Origin: Clostridiaceae bacterium
Lineage (GTDB): Bacteria; Bacillota; Clostridia; Lachnospirales; Lachnospiraceae
NCBI GenBank assembly: GCA_910574345.1
Contig: CAJSZV010000001.1
Span: forward strand, 353,127 to 417,126
Reading direction: 5' to 3'
DNA length: 64,000 nucleotides
Made by a program: the position numbers and the translations under genes. Under the pieces are notes generated by a model. The model did no database searches, was not told where the DNA came from, and was given only the letters and a program-made list of their open reading frames with translations. Positions 35,958 to 45,527 of the stretch are shown piece by piece (positions within the stretch are counted from its first letter, which is position 1; every line of letters begins with the position of its first letter).

Positions 35958-36680
35958 TGCCATTGCCCGGATAAAACATTCACAATCCGCCAGATGTTCC
36001 GTATTGGAGATAATAACCATATACAGCAGTTCCTGCCCTTTTCCTGTCTGATGATACAGTTGTCCGAACTTGCTTTCTGTCAAATCCACGGCATAATATC
36101 CGCCAATTCCCCCTGCCCCATCCCCGGCGCCATATTCGTCAGCCCTTAAGTCAGCCCTGTCATACACAAGCCTGCCGCTGCTTTCTAACGACTCATATAA
36201 GTCCGCTGATAAGCCCTGCTTAAGAGAAAGGCAGGCGTTTATCGACAGAAGATATCTGTAGAGATCCTCTCCGCAGACGGCGGCGTCCATGAGCCCGGAG
36301 GAAACCGTAGTTAAGATTTCCATTTCCTGAATGTGATTGTAAGGATTTTTGCGGTCAAAGCCCTGGTCAAAGTTAATGTCCACGGAGCCGGGGTTTCCGT
36401 CGGACTGCAGTTCTTCCGTAAAAGAGGAAAACCAGCTGCTGCAGTCATATTCCGTATCCAGCACTACGCAGATACGAAGGCGGCACGGCTTTTGGCCCTC
36501 CCAAAGAATCCGTGCAAATGAAAAGACCGCTGCAATCGTGCAGATGCATACAAGAATCCGCCATTTATAGTAATCCCATAAAAAAATGAGCTGCTGTTTC
36601 CGGGAAAGGCGTTTCAATGTGTTAAAGTCACGGCAGAGTTCCTGCTGAATCGAAGTATGATTATGGTTTTTTTGGGCCAT
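35952..36680 (-). CDS. Single-pass membrane protein of unknown function
   Basis: The product has a cytoplasmic N-terminus rich in His/Asn/Gln, one membrane segment (about 41-60, WRILVCICTIAAVFSFARIL) and an outside domain of 180 residues that starts RLRICVVLDTEYDCS. The layout recalls small Lachnospiraceae proteins with a WDYYKW motif before the membrane segment. AGGAG lies eight bases before ATG 36680. The convergent yfcC relic overlaps its 3' end by six bases. No function can be assigned. Confidence 0.7.
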   Translation of the reverse strand: MAQKNHNHTSIQQELCRDFNTLKRLSRKQQLIFLWDYYKWRILVCICTIAAVFSFARILWEGQKPCRLRICVVLDTEYDCSSWFSSFTEELQSDGNPGSVDINFDQGFDRKNPYNHIQEMEILTTVSSGLMDAAVCGEDLYRYLLSINACLSLKQGLSADLYESLESSGRLVYDRADLRADEYGAGDGAGGIGGYYAVDLTESKFGQLYHQTGKGQELLYMVIISNTEHLADCECFIRAMAE

Positions 36681-36707
36681 TTCTTTGTTCTCCTGTATAC
36701 GTGTCAA

Positions 36708-36966
36708 AAAATCTGATTTCTCAATGATTATCCCATTTTAAAAAACACAGCGTACATATGTCAATAGACACGAGAACTTTTGCACAAATATGATAAATGT
36801 TGCAGAAATGTTATCGAAATAATGGACGATTTTTTGCTATATTTTTATACATAATTCCGGTTTCTTATGCAAAAACAGTCTGAAAACAGGTTAAAAAGTG
36901 AATTTTTGCACAAAAATAAGAGATGGGAATTCTACATAATATTTTTCATTTAGGAGGAGTTTTGAT
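36708..36966 (+). promoter_or_regulatory. Upstream region of the fructan/sucrose operon
   Basis: This 259-base AT-rich gap holds two copies of TTTTGCACAAA (about 36778 and 36903), candidates for regulator half-sites. Clear -35/-10 boxes could not be chosen. AGGAGGAG precedes the binding-protein start. Confidence 0.4.
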
Positions 36967-38250
36967 ATGAAAAAGAAATTACTTGCAGTGACACTTGCAG
37001 CTGCTATGGCAGCATCCCTGACAGCGTGCCAAGGTTCTGAGAGCGCAGACGGCGGGGGAGCAGACAACAAGGGAGTATCGATTACGATTTTCAACTCAAA
37101 GATCGAGGTACAGGCCCAGTTTGAGGAGATGGCCAAAGAGTACAGCGAGACTTCCGGGGTAAATGTGGAGGTTTACTATTCCAATGATACGGTAGCGGCC
37201 CATCTGGCCACAAAGTATTCTTCCAATGATCCATATACCCTTTCCATGGTGGATGCAAAAGACGTGTATTCTCTTGCGGAGGACCACGCCATTGATCTCA
37301 CAGGCGAAAAGTGGGTTGACAACACTAACTACGCCATCTCCATGAACGGCAAAGTGGTAGGCTTCCCGGTGTGTGTGGAAGCCAGGGGACTGATTTACAA
37401 TAAAGATGCCATTGAGAAAGTTACAGGAGAGCCATTTAATCCTGAGGACTATACAACCCTGGATGCTTTTCAGGGGCTTCTGGAAAAACTGGCGGCAGGC
37501 GGTATGGAAACACCTACAGGAATTATGAAGGAGGACTGGTCCCTTGCCGGACATTTCCTGTCAGAAGTTTATGAGACACAGGAAGATGTTGACGGATTTA
37601 TTAGTTCCCTCCATGAAGGCAGTGCCGATTTGGCTAATAATGCCAGATGGAACGCCAGGATGGACTATTTTGATACCATGATGAAATATAACTATGCAGC
37701 CGGTTCCGCTATCGCCGCGGAGCGGGAGGTATCCGAACAAAAGCTGGCGGAGGGAGAGATCGCGTTTATGTTCGGCGGTAACTGGGACTGGTCCATGATC
37801 AATGCCTATGAGTATTCCGAGAATATGGGAATCATGCCGGTGCCGGAGAACACCTCTGACGGGACCAACAAGAAGCTGGTAGGCGGCGGATCGAAATATT
37901 TCTTTATCGATTCCTCTGACAATACATCCGAGGAGCAGCGCCAGGCCGCCAAAGATTTTTTAAACTGGCTGGTGTTTGACGAGGCCGGCAACTCCTTTTT
38001 GACGGAGAAATGCGCCCTGGTTCCGGCTTACAGCAATATTAACGCGGCAGGTCTGGATCCCCTGTCCGTATCCGTAAAATCTTACGCAGATGCAGGCAAT
38101 CTGATTGATAATTACAATTATCTTCCCGATGATCATTTCTCCCTCTGCGGCGCCGCTTTCCAGAAGTATCTGGCCGGTCAGACGGACCGTGCAGGGCTGG
38201 CCGCCGAGATTGAGAACTACTGGAAGTCAACGACTCCTGTGGAACACTAA
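36967..38250 (+). CDS. Carbohydrate ABC transporter binding lipoprotein
   Basis: This family 1 sugar-binding protein has a lipobox (LTACQ at residues 18-22 after a Lys-rich start) and VSITIFNSKIEVQAQFEEMA opening the first lobe. VVGFPVCVEARGLIYNKDAI and FMFGGNWDWSMINAYEYSEN are typical of oligosaccharide binders. It starts an operon with two permeases and a GH32 enzyme, so the ligand is probably a fructose-containing sugar. No ATPase gene is in the operon; such systems usually share a general MsmK-type ATPase. Confidence 0.92.
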   Translation: MKKKLLAVTLAAAMAASLTACQGSESADGGGADNKGVSITIFNSKIEVQAQFEEMAKEYSETSGVNVEVYYSNDTVAAHLATKYSSNDPYTLSMVDAKDVYSLAEDHAIDLTGEKWVDNTNYAISMNGKVVGFPVCVEARGLIYNKDAIEKVTGEPFNPEDYTTLDAFQGLLEKLAAGGMETPTGIMKEDWSLAGHFLSEVYETQEDVDGFISSLHEGSADLANNARWNARMDYFDTMMKYNYAAGSAIAAEREVSEQKLAEGEIAFMFGGNWDWSMINAYEYSENMGIMPVPENTSDGTNKKLVGGGSKYFFIDSSDNTSEEQRQAAKDFLNWLVFDEAGNSFLTEKCALVPAYSNINAAGLDPLSVSVKSYADAGNLIDNYNYLPDDHFSLCGAAFQKYLAGQTDRAGLAAEIENYWKSTTPVEH

Positions 38251-38316
38251 AGAAGATATGGCTGCCGTCCGGGAACTTTGGACGGCAGAGGCAAAATGAA
38301 GGGGGAACATTCAATT

Positions 38317-39198
38317 ATGAAGACAAATACCATGTCCTATAAATGCAGACAGTTTTTGATGTTTGCCGGAGTGACGACGGCCATGTTTATTGCGGTGGTT
38401 ATCGTGCCCTTTATCTACGGAATCTATCTGACCCTCACAAGCTGGGACGGCGTGTCAAAGCAGAAACCCTTTGTGGGTTTTGCTAATTACGCAGCTACTT
38501 TTGGGGACGGCGCATACTGGCAGGCCATGGGAAGAACATTTTTGTATTCTTTCATAGCCGTAATACTGGTCAATATCGTAGCGTTTATCCTTGCATTCCT
38601 GGTAACAAGCGGCGTGAAAGGCCAGAATTTTTTCCGTGCAGGATTCTTTACACCCAACTTAATCGGCGGTATTGTTCTGGGCTATATCTGGAAATTTGTG
38701 TTTAACCGTGCTTTTGTGGCTCTGGGCAATTCTTTCTCAATCGGCCCCCTTTCCACTTCCTGGCTGGCCACTACAGGGGGAGCCATGTTGTGCCTGATCA
38801 TTGTCTCTGTATGGCAGTATGCCGGATATATGATGCTGATTTATGTGGCGGGCTTTATGAGTGTGTCGGAGGATGTGCTGGAGGCTGCCAGGATTGACGG
38901 GTGTACCAACACCCAGTCTATTGTCTATGTGTCCGTGCCTCTTATGACGTCATCCTTTGTACAGTGCCTGTTTTTGACGGTTACAAGATGCTTTATGGTG
39001 TATGATGTAAACCTTTCGCTGACCAACGGCGAACCGTTCAACAGTTCGGTTATGGCGGCCATGCATGTATATAACCAGGCTTTTACCTATAAGAATTTCG
39101 GAGTGGGCCAGGCGGAGGCTCTGATTCTCTTTGTGGTGTGTGCCGTTGTAGGCGTGCTTCAGGTATATGTAGGTAAGAAGGGGGAGGTGTCCGCATAA
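38317..39198 (+). CDS. Sugar ABC transporter permease (MalF type)
   Basis: This permease has six membrane segments, GIYLTLTSWDGVSKQKPFVG near the start and the coupling loop EAARIDGCTNTQSIVYVSVP. ATG 38317 lies after AAGGGGGAAC; starts at 38278 or 38296 are possible. Its stop overlaps the next permease start. It pairs with the downstream permease to make the transmembrane channel. Confidence 0.92.
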   Translation: MKTNTMSYKCRQFLMFAGVTTAMFIAVVIVPFIYGIYLTLTSWDGVSKQKPFVGFANYAATFGDGAYWQAMGRTFLYSFIAVILVNIVAFILAFLVTSGVKGQNFFRAGFFTPNLIGGIVLGYIWKFVFNRAFVALGNSFSIGPLSTSWLATTGGAMLCLIIVSVWQYAGYMMLIYVAGFMSVSEDVLEAARIDGCTNTQSIVYVSVPLMTSSFVQCLFLTVTRCFMVYDVNLSLTNGEPFNSSVMAAMHVYNQAFTYKNFGVGQAEALILFVVCAVVGVLQVYVGKKGEVSA

Positions 39199-40055
39199 TG
39201 AATGCAAACGAAAAAGCTGCCCGCAATAAAAAAATCAATCATGTAGTGAAAATTCTGATTCTGACGGCCCTGTTTGTGTGCTTTGTGTTTCCGTTTGTCC
39301 TGGTAGTGATCAATGTGTTTAAAACGAAAGCCGATATCACTTCCAATCCTCTGGCATTGGTGGGAGCCCATGGCTTTACCATGGCCAACTTCCCGGAAGC
39401 CATGAAAAAGATGAATTTCGGACGCTCTTTTCTAAACTCGGCTTTTATTACCATCTGTTCTACCGTGCTTACGATTGTATTTTCTTCCATGACCGCTTTT
39501 GTCATTGTACGCAATAACTGGAAGGCCTGCGGCGCACTCCTTGGCATGATGGTGGCATCCATGGTCATTCCGTTCCAGGTGCTGATGATTCCTATGGTAT
39601 CTCTGTACGGAGGCGTTCTGGGCATACTGAATCACAGAGCCACGCTGATCTTTATGCATGTGGGATTTTCATTGTCCATGGCCACTTTTATGTTCCACGG
39701 ATCAATTAAGACCAATGTCCCCGTTGCCCTTGAGGAGGCTGCCACCATTGACGGCTGTACCCGCTGGCAGACCTACTGGATGATCGTATTTCCCCTTTTA
39801 AAGTCCACCATTGCCACGGTTGCGATCATCGACGCCATGGGATTCTGGAATGATTACCTCCTTCCCAGCCTGGTACTGGCAAAGAAGGAACTGTATACCA
39901 TTCCCATTGCGACACAGGTATTTTACGGGACATATTCCACGGATATCGGTCTGGTTATGGCGGCTCTTCTGCTGGCCATGCTGCCGATTCTGATTCTGTA
40001 TATCCTTTTGCAGCGTTATATTGTGGAGGGTGTGACTTCGGGTGCAGTGAAGTAA
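39198..40055 (+). CDS. Sugar ABC transporter permease (MalG type)
   Basis: This is the second permease of the system, with about six membrane segments and the coupling loop EEAATIDGCTRWQTYWMIVF. GGGGAGG precedes the ATG, which shares a base with the preceding stop. The GH32 gene follows after 90 bases in the same direction. Confidence 0.93.
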   Translation: MNANEKAARNKKINHVVKILILTALFVCFVFPFVLVVINVFKTKADITSNPLALVGAHGFTMANFPEAMKKMNFGRSFLNSAFITICSTVLTIVFSSMTAFVIVRNNWKACGALLGMMVASMVIPFQVLMIPMVSLYGGVLGILNHRATLIFMHVGFSLSMATFMFHGSIKTNVPVALEEAATIDGCTRWQTYWMIVFPLLKSTIATVAIIDAMGFWNDYLLPSLVLAKKELYTIPIATQVFYGTYSTDIGLVMAALLLAMLPILILYILLQRYIVEGVTSGAVK

Positions 40056-40144
40056 TATGATAAGACGATTTTGAAATCTGAACAATATGAGACTGGGGGG
40101 AGTACCAGTCTCATTGTATGTTGAAGAAAATGGAGGTGCTGATT

Positions 40145-41653
40145 ATGACAAGCCAGACATTGCGGGAGGCGCGCAAGTATGAGGAGGCTTCAGAGAAGAT
40201 GATCCGACAGGAGGACAGACCGGGATTCCACTTGTCTGTGCGCATCGGATGGATGAACGATCCCAATGGATTTTCCGTGTATAAGGGAAAATATCATCTG
40301 TTTTACCAATATCATCCTTACAGTTCCCATACGGGCCCTATGCACTGGGGCCATGCGGTAAGTAAAGATCTGCTCCATTGGGAATACCTGCCTGCCGCTT
40401 TGGCGCCGGATGAGTTTTATGACAGGGATGGATGCTTTTCGGGAAGTGCAGTCACCCTTGAGGACGGAAGGCATCTGCTGATGTACACGGGAGTCCTGAA
40501 GGAGAGAGGAAGAGACGGCGGCATCAATGAAGTGCAGACCCAGTGTCTTGCGGTGGGAGACGGGGTTGACTATGAGAAGTACGTAGGGAATCCTGTTTTG
40601 GATGAGAGAACTCTGCCGGAGGGAAGCAGCAGGTTCGATTTCAGGGATCCGAAGATGTGGAAGGCAAAAGACGGCACTTACGCGTGTGTGGCAGGCAGCC
40701 GTTCTTCTGACGGCAGTGGTCAGATTCTTCTGTACACAAGCCCCGACGGATTTTCATGGAATTTTAAAAACATATTGATCTCCAACAAAAACCGCTTCGG
40801 AAGTATGTGGGAATGCCCGGATTTTTTTGAACTGGACGGGAAATGGATGCTGCTTACCAGCCCTCAGGACATGGCGCCTCAGGGGTTTGAGTATCACAAT
40901 GGCAACGGTACTTTGTGCCTTATCGGCAGCTATGATGAAGAGCGCGGAGTCTTTGAGGAGGAACATGATCAGGCCATTGATTACGGCATTGATTTCTATG
41001 CCCCCCAGACGTTAAAGGCGCCTGACGGGCGGAGAATCATGATCGGCTGGATGCAGAACTGGGATGCCTGCGGAATCCGGACACCGGAGGAACCGTGGTT
41101 TGGCCAGATGAGCATTCCCAGGGAACTGTCTGTCAGAAAGGGGAGGCTGTATCAGAACCCCATAAGGGAACTGGAGGGGATGAGGAAGGGCAAAGTGGAG
41201 TACCGGAATGTAAAGGTGACCGGGGAAATTCGCTTGCCGGGAATTGAGGGGCGGAAGGTGGATATGGAACTGAGGCTTCGCCCCGGCGCAGCACAAAACC
41301 CATATCGGAAGTTTGCCCTCCGCTTTGCCCAGAATGAGGAGTACCGCACTTCTTTAAGCTTTCGCCCCCATGAGTCCGTATTGAAGATCGACCGGAAATT
41401 CTCCGGTTCCAGAAGGGCCATTGTCCACCAGAGGCGGAGCCTTGTGAGGAAGGAAGGGGAAGAATTGAAACTGAGGATTATCTTAGATCTCTTCAGCGCA
41501 GAAATCTTTGTAAACGACGGGGAGCAGGTTCTTACCATGACCATGTATACGGACTTGTCAGCGTCGGGAATTTCATTTTTTGCCGACGGTCAGGCTATTA
41601 TGGATATTACCAAATATGATCTTCTTACAGAGTCAGAGACCCCGCAGCGATAA
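40145..41653 (+). CDS. Glycoside hydrolase family 32 (sucrase/fructosidase)
   Basis: This beta-fructosidase hydrolyses sucrose, sucrose phosphate or short fructans. The nucleophile Asp39 is in WMNDPNG (36-42), the transition-state stabiliser in FDFRDPKMW and the acid/base Glu in MWECPDFFEL. A C-terminal beta-sandwich runs from about 360. No signal peptide is present, so it is cytoplasmic. ATG 40145 follows GGAGGTG. Its operon with an ABC importer, rather than a PTS, suggests free rather than phosphorylated substrate. The LacI repressor is convergent, six bases away. Confidence 0.93.
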   Translation: MTSQTLREARKYEEASEKMIRQEDRPGFHLSVRIGWMNDPNGFSVYKGKYHLFYQYHPYSSHTGPMHWGHAVSKDLLHWEYLPAALAPDEFYDRDGCFSGSAVTLEDGRHLLMYTGVLKERGRDGGINEVQTQCLAVGDGVDYEKYVGNPVLDERTLPEGSSRFDFRDPKMWKAKDGTYACVAGSRSSDGSGQILLYTSPDGFSWNFKNILISNKNRFGSMWECPDFFELDGKWMLLTSPQDMAPQGFEYHNGNGTLCLIGSYDEERGVFEEEHDQAIDYGIDFYAPQTLKAPDGRRIMIGWMQNWDACGIRTPEEPWFGQMSIPRELSVRKGRLYQNPIRELEGMRKGKVEYRNVKVTGEIRLPGIEGRKVDMELRLRPGAAQNPYRKFALRFAQNEEYRTSLSFRPHESVLKIDRKFSGSRRAIVHQRRSLVRKEGEELKLRIILDLFSAEIFVNDGEQVLTMTMYTDLSASGISFFADGQAIMDITKYDLLTESETPQR

Positions 41654-41659
41654 AGGGGC

Positions 41660-42739
41660 TTAAGCCGGAGAGTCATTTGTTGACTCCCTGAGCAAAACCA
41701 TGGTTTCCGTATGGACCGTGCGGAAATTCATGGAAGGATCCTGAATCCGGGAGAGAAGCAGATAGGCAGCGCAGCGCCCCATAACTTCACTGTATATGTG
41801 AATGGTAGTCAGGGGAGGAGTCACCATTCTGGATTCCGACGTGTTGTCAAAGCCGCACAGGTATACGTCGCCGGGCACGGAGATACCTGCTTTTCTCAGG
41901 ACATGGAGGAGGTCAATGGCGACAAAGTCATTGGCACAGACAAATACTTCGGGAAGACGGTCCATATTGGAAAGCTGCCCGGTCAGATATTCCTGGTAAT
42001 CCGGGGAACCAGGATGTTTAACCCCTTCTTTGTTGCCGAGGATGCAGTACTCATCCATGGCAGGGAGGCCTGAGAGAACCATGGCGGCCCGATATCCCAT
42101 ATACCGCTCAAAGAAGGACTGACAGTGAAGATATTCACCTACAAAACCGATCTTCTTTTTATTTCTGTGAACCATTTCTGCTACAAATGTACAAATACTG
42201 GATTGGCTGTCAGGCAGAAGCCGGTCGGCATGGAACGGCCGGTTCAGGCTGGCGGCGGGAGCGTCCACAAAGAGAATGGGGATATGGAGGCTGCACAGCA
42301 TGTCACAGTATCCGGGGTCAAACATTTCAAAACAGATTATGCCGGAAACCCGTTTTAAGTCAAAGGAATCAGGTAGTTTCCGGCTGTCAACTTCGTAGTC
42401 CAGAACCCGGTACATGGTAAGGCGGCAGCCCAGACGGGAAAGCTCTCTTTGAAATGTATCTGCTATGGCGGATATAAAATAGGATTCCCCCCAGAAAACC
42501 GTGGTAAGGAGTACAAATTCTCCCGCTTTTACGGAATCGGAAGCCAAAAGTTCCGGTTTCTTAAGGTCTGTGCCCGTAAAGTAGGAAAAATGCTTGTATC
42601 CCATCTGAGCGGCTTGTCTCAGGACTTTTTCTCTGGTGGCATCTGCCAGGACGCCTGTATTGTTAATGGCCTTGGAAACCGTATTTCGGGAGATGCCGAG
42701 GGCATCGGCAATATCTTGTATTGTTACCTTGTTTGCCAT
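41660..42739 (-). CDS. LacI-family transcriptional repressor
   Basis: The N-terminal HTH reads TIQDIADALGISRNTVSKAI and is followed by a Peripla_BP-type ligand domain with KIGFVGEYLHCQSFFERYMG and VYLCGFDNTSESRMVTPPLT. AAAGGA precedes ATG 42739. Its place beside the GH32 operon suggests it represses that operon until the sugar is present. The genes are convergent, so any operator lies upstream of the binding-protein gene or in its own promoter. Confidence 0.92.
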   Translation of the reverse strand: MANKVTIQDIADALGISRNTVSKAINNTGVLADATREKVLRQAAQMGYKHFSYFTGTDLKKPELLASDSVKAGEFVLLTTVFWGESYFISAIADTFQRELSRLGCRLTMYRVLDYEVDSRKLPDSFDLKRVSGIICFEMFDPGYCDMLCSLHIPILFVDAPAASLNRPFHADRLLPDSQSSICTFVAEMVHRNKKKIGFVGEYLHCQSFFERYMGYRAAMVLSGLPAMDEYCILGNKEGVKHPGSPDYQEYLTGQLSNMDRLPEVFVCANDFVAIDLLHVLRKAGISVPGDVYLCGFDNTSESRMVTPPLTTIHIYSEVMGRCAAYLLLSRIQDPSMNFRTVHTETMVLLRESTNDSPA

Positions 42740-42931
42740 AAAGTGTATCCTTTCTCTAAAAACAGAATTGTGCCTCGAAGGCATGGTATTTTACAAATAT
42801 TATAATGTACTGTTTGAAATGCGTCAAATATAAAACTGAAGGAAACGATAAAAATGTCTGCTGTGTAATGCAAATGGTGCAAATGAAAAAAATATTGACA
42901 AAATATTAGCGAAATGATATATTGATTAGTG

Positions 42932-42958
42932 CATACGTAAAAATAATTTTTACATATG
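42932..42958. promoter_or_regulatory. 27-bp near-perfect palindrome between LacI and AraC genes
   Basis: CATAC-GTAAAAAT-A-ATTTTTAC-ATATG is symmetric except for the centre and one pair. It lies 54 bases upstream of the AraC start. Such size and symmetry fit a dimeric regulator site; which regulator is unknown. Confidence 0.6.
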
Positions 42959-43012
42959 AAAAATAGACACGGGTAAAACTGCAACATATAATTTTTTGCA
43001 AGAGGTGTCTCT

Positions 43013-43735
43013 ATGGAGAGCTCAGGAAATGAGGCAATGGCATACTTTGATTCGGACAGCAGTATATTTGATTTCTGGCTCGAATGTGTCAGGCAGGGAA
43101 GGGCGGACAGTATCAGGGATTACTGCAGTGAGGAAGAGAAACAGGCAGTTTGCGATCAGTTGTTTATGAAAGACCGGGCATATGCCCTTCGGGTATGCAT
43201 GGTAGTCTGGGTGGAGGCGGTGAAGATTGCGGAGAAGGTGGATGTGCCGAATACCATGATCGACAAGGCATTTGAGGAATGCATCCTTCGGTCTCAGACA
43301 GCTTCCACACCCTGGAAGCTGGTGAAACTCAGCGAAGAATATCTGACGGACTTTGCCCGAATGATTAACGAAAATGTGAGGGACGATACTTTGTCTCCGG
43401 TTTTTACAAAATTCCGGAAATACATAAAAGCTCATATCTGCGAACCTTTGAATATTGGGGATATTGCGGATGCATTATGCATCAGCAAAAGCCATTTGTC
43501 CCATACCATCAAAAGGGAGACAGGGGAAACGGTTCACACATGGATTCTGAAGGAGAAGATAAATCTTGCCAGGCTGATGCTGTCACGGAATGTGTACTGC
43601 ATGAACGAGATATGGAGCCTTCTGGGCTTTTGTTCCCAGAGCCATTTTGCAAAGTGTTTTCGTCAGATTACGGGTATGACGCCGTCCCAGTTCCGCAGAC
43701 AGGGAAAACTGACAAGGGAACGGGAGCTGCAATAA
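43013..43735 (+). CDS. AraC-family transcriptional regulator
   Basis: The 240-residue protein has a short N-terminal sensing part (Trp/Cys-rich, residues 15-105) without a cupin signature and a C-terminal double HTH domain. It contains IGDIADALCISKSHLSHTIK and a second helix pair around IWSLLGFCSQSHFAKCFRQITGMTPSQFR (split over 200-228). AAGAGGTG precedes the ATG. It is divergent from the LacI gene and followed by a terminator, so it is monocistronic. Its target is not evident from the neighbours. Confidence 0.88.
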   Translation: MESSGNEAMAYFDSDSSIFDFWLECVRQGRADSIRDYCSEEEKQAVCDQLFMKDRAYALRVCMVVWVEAVKIAEKVDVPNTMIDKAFEECILRSQTASTPWKLVKLSEEYLTDFARMINENVRDDTLSPVFTKFRKYIKAHICEPLNIGDIADALCISKSHLSHTIKRETGETVHTWILKEKINLARLMLSRNVYCMNEIWSLLGFCSQSHFAKCFRQITGMTPSQFRRQGKLTRERELQ

Positions 43736-43810
43736 ATTTAGCATAAGCCTGCTTTATCAAGGTCAGGTGCGGATCTTACGGAATCGGACAGGATTAAAGG
43801 GTAAGAAGGA

Positions 43811-43855
43811 AACAGGGCGCAAGTTATTATATATAGCTTGCGTCCTGTTTTATAT
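43811..43855 (+). terminator. Terminator downstream of the AraC gene
   Basis: AACAGGGCGCAAG pairs with CTTGCGTCCTGTT (one G-T pair) around an AT loop, followed by TTTATATT. The remaining bases to 44060 hold no gene I can support. Confidence 0.75.
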
Positions 43856-44060
43856 TGGAAAGGGAGCTTTCCGCCCCGTCATATATCTGTCGTTCTATAC
43901 AATTCGTATGTGTTATGATGTCCGCATAAGGCGATTATCCGTGAAAAAGGAGGAGAGGAAAGTTCGGGGATAAATGAAAAGGAGGTGTGGAGGGGGATTG
44001 TACCGGCGGTTCAGTACAAAGCGGTTTGGAGGGTATATAATAAATAGAAAGTGATTGCTT

Positions 44061-44399
44061 TTACATGTCCTCAATATGACCGGCCAGTATTCTTACGGTA
44101 CGCCAGAACTGGTTTTTTTTGGCCGGATCGGTTCCTTTTAAGAACGAGGCAATCTCCGGAGGGAGAACGGTTTCCTGTTCCATGCGGTCAAAGAGCAGGG
44201 AGTCAGCGCTGATGCCCAGCACGGATGCGATTCTGAACAGGCTTTCTACGGATAGTTTTCGTGAACCGCGCTCGATGTGGCCTACAAAAGAGGTTGACAA
44301 ATCACAAGCCTCCCCCAGCTGTTCCTGGGTCAGACCGATCTGCTCCCGCTGCCTGCGGATTCTTGCCCCGATTTCAAGATAATTGATGGAATCGTTCAT
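44061..44399 (-). CDS. XRE-family transcriptional regulator
   Basis: This 112-residue protein has a Cro/C1-type HTH (IGLTQEQLGEACDLSTSFVG) with HIERGSRKLSVESLFRIASV completing the domain, then a short acidic tail. AAGGAGG precedes ATG 44399. It is divergent from the accessory cluster on the plus strand and could regulate it; this is inferred from position only. Confidence 0.87.
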   Translation of the reverse strand: MNDSINYLEIGARIRRQREQIGLTQEQLGEACDLSTSFVGHIERGSRKLSVESLFRIASVLGISADSLLFDRMEQETVLPPEIASFLKGTDPAKKNQFWRTVRILAGHIEDM

Positions 44400-44529
44400 G
44401 AAAACCTCCTTAAAACCAATGTGCCCTTTTATGTTAGTATACACGGATAAAAAGACTTGATGAATGAACTAAAAGAAGTATTATATAAACTAAAAGAAGT
44501 ATTATGATAAAGGCGGACAGGAGGCGCTG

Positions 44530-44946
44530 ATGAAAAAGAATACGGAGGAACTGGTAAATGAGATTATGGAGGGGAAGAATATGGCGGAATATCTTGCTTC
44601 TAATGCAGAGGAGTTTTTGGATATTCCGCTTTGTGCGCATTTGAAAGAATTGCTGAAAAAGAAGGGGATGCGGGTGTCGCAGGTGGCTGACAGGTCCAAT
44701 AAGGGGGAGTATATTTATCAGGTGTTTCGCGGAATTAAAAATCCGGGCAGGAACGTGGTTTTGTGCATTGCTTTGGCTATGAAACTGAATCTGGAGGAAA
44801 CTCAGTATTTGCTGCGGATTGGACGTATGGTCTGCCTGGATGCGCGAAATCGGAGGGATTCTATTGTCATATTCGGAATTGTGCGGGGGATTTCCGTGGC
44901 GGAGGTCAATGATATCCTCTATGAGTTCGGAGAGGATTGTTTATAG
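44530..44946 (+). CDS. Small HTH protein
   Basis: The 138-residue protein has a weak XRE-like HTH (MRVSQVADRSNKGEYIYQVF then RGIKNPGRNVVLCIALAMKL). Proteins of this kind are widespread in Lachnospiraceae and often sit with signalling genes. GGAGG lies upstream of the ATG. It is followed after 16 bases by a small protein gene on the same strand. Confidence 0.7.
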   Translation: MKKNTEELVNEIMEGKNMAEYLASNAEEFLDIPLCAHLKELLKKKGMRVSQVADRSNKGEYIYQVFRGIKNPGRNVVLCIALAMKLNLEETQYLLRIGRMVCLDARNRRDSIVIFGIVRGISVAEVNDILYEFGEDCL

Positions 44947-44962
44947 GGAAGGAGAAAATTTT

Positions 44963-45400
44963 ATGAAGAGAATCAGAATGGAAAACGGAAAGAAAATGGA
45001 AAAAATTTTAAAGGCTGTAGGTCCTATGGGGGCTACTGTCAAGAAAGAGGGGCAATGGGATCTTGTGGTGTGTATTGGGGATGAGGATGAGGAATCTGTC
45101 TTGGTCGAGATGTGCCAGAAGAAGGATTACGGAGGCGACCTGATTATGGATCCTTTTATGAGGATCTGTTTGAAAAAGGATGGGGATGGCCATATTACCC
45201 AGGCAATCCCACAGGCTTACCAGTCGGATAGTTTGTTTATGGGGAGAACGGATATTAATGAAAAGGGAGAGATTTTTTTGAACCGGAAACTGATAGAGAC
45301 AAAGCCGGGGGAATTGGACAGGAGACTGGAGAGCTGGCTTCGTACCATCGATGGGATTGGTTATCTCACAGAGCCTGATAAGATTATATTTCATGAGTAA
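44963..45400 (+). CDS. Small conserved protein of unknown function
   Basis: The 145-residue protein reads WDLVVCIGDEDEESVLVEMC, then a DYGGDLIMDPFMRICL stretch and MGRTDINEKGEIFLN. The layout recalls small YodL/DUF6908-like proteins of mobile elements, but I do not claim identity. GGAAGGAG precedes ATG 44963. It probably forms a transcript with the HTH gene before it. Confidence 0.6.
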   Translation: MKRIRMENGKKMEKILKAVGPMGATVKKEGQWDLVVCIGDEDEESVLVEMCQKKDYGGDLIMDPFMRICLKKDGDGHITQAIPQAYQSDSLFMGRTDINEKGEIFLNRKLIETKPGELDRRLESWLRTIDGIGYLTEPDKIIFHE

Positions 45401-45527
45401 ACCTTGCATGTGCCTGTAAATATCCTATGACGGATGGGAAGAATACACTATAAGCAGTATTATATTGACTAAAAGAATTACAGATGCTATGCTTATGGAA
45501 AATCAGGAAGAAGGAAGGTATTTGGGT

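Noticed and set aside
43974-44054. 26-codon Arg/Gly-rich ORF (MKRRCGGGLYRRFSTKRFGG...)
   Set aside because: It starts in a purine-rich stretch and has no homologue I recognise; the Shine-Dalgarno-like bases are part of the repeat-like purine run.
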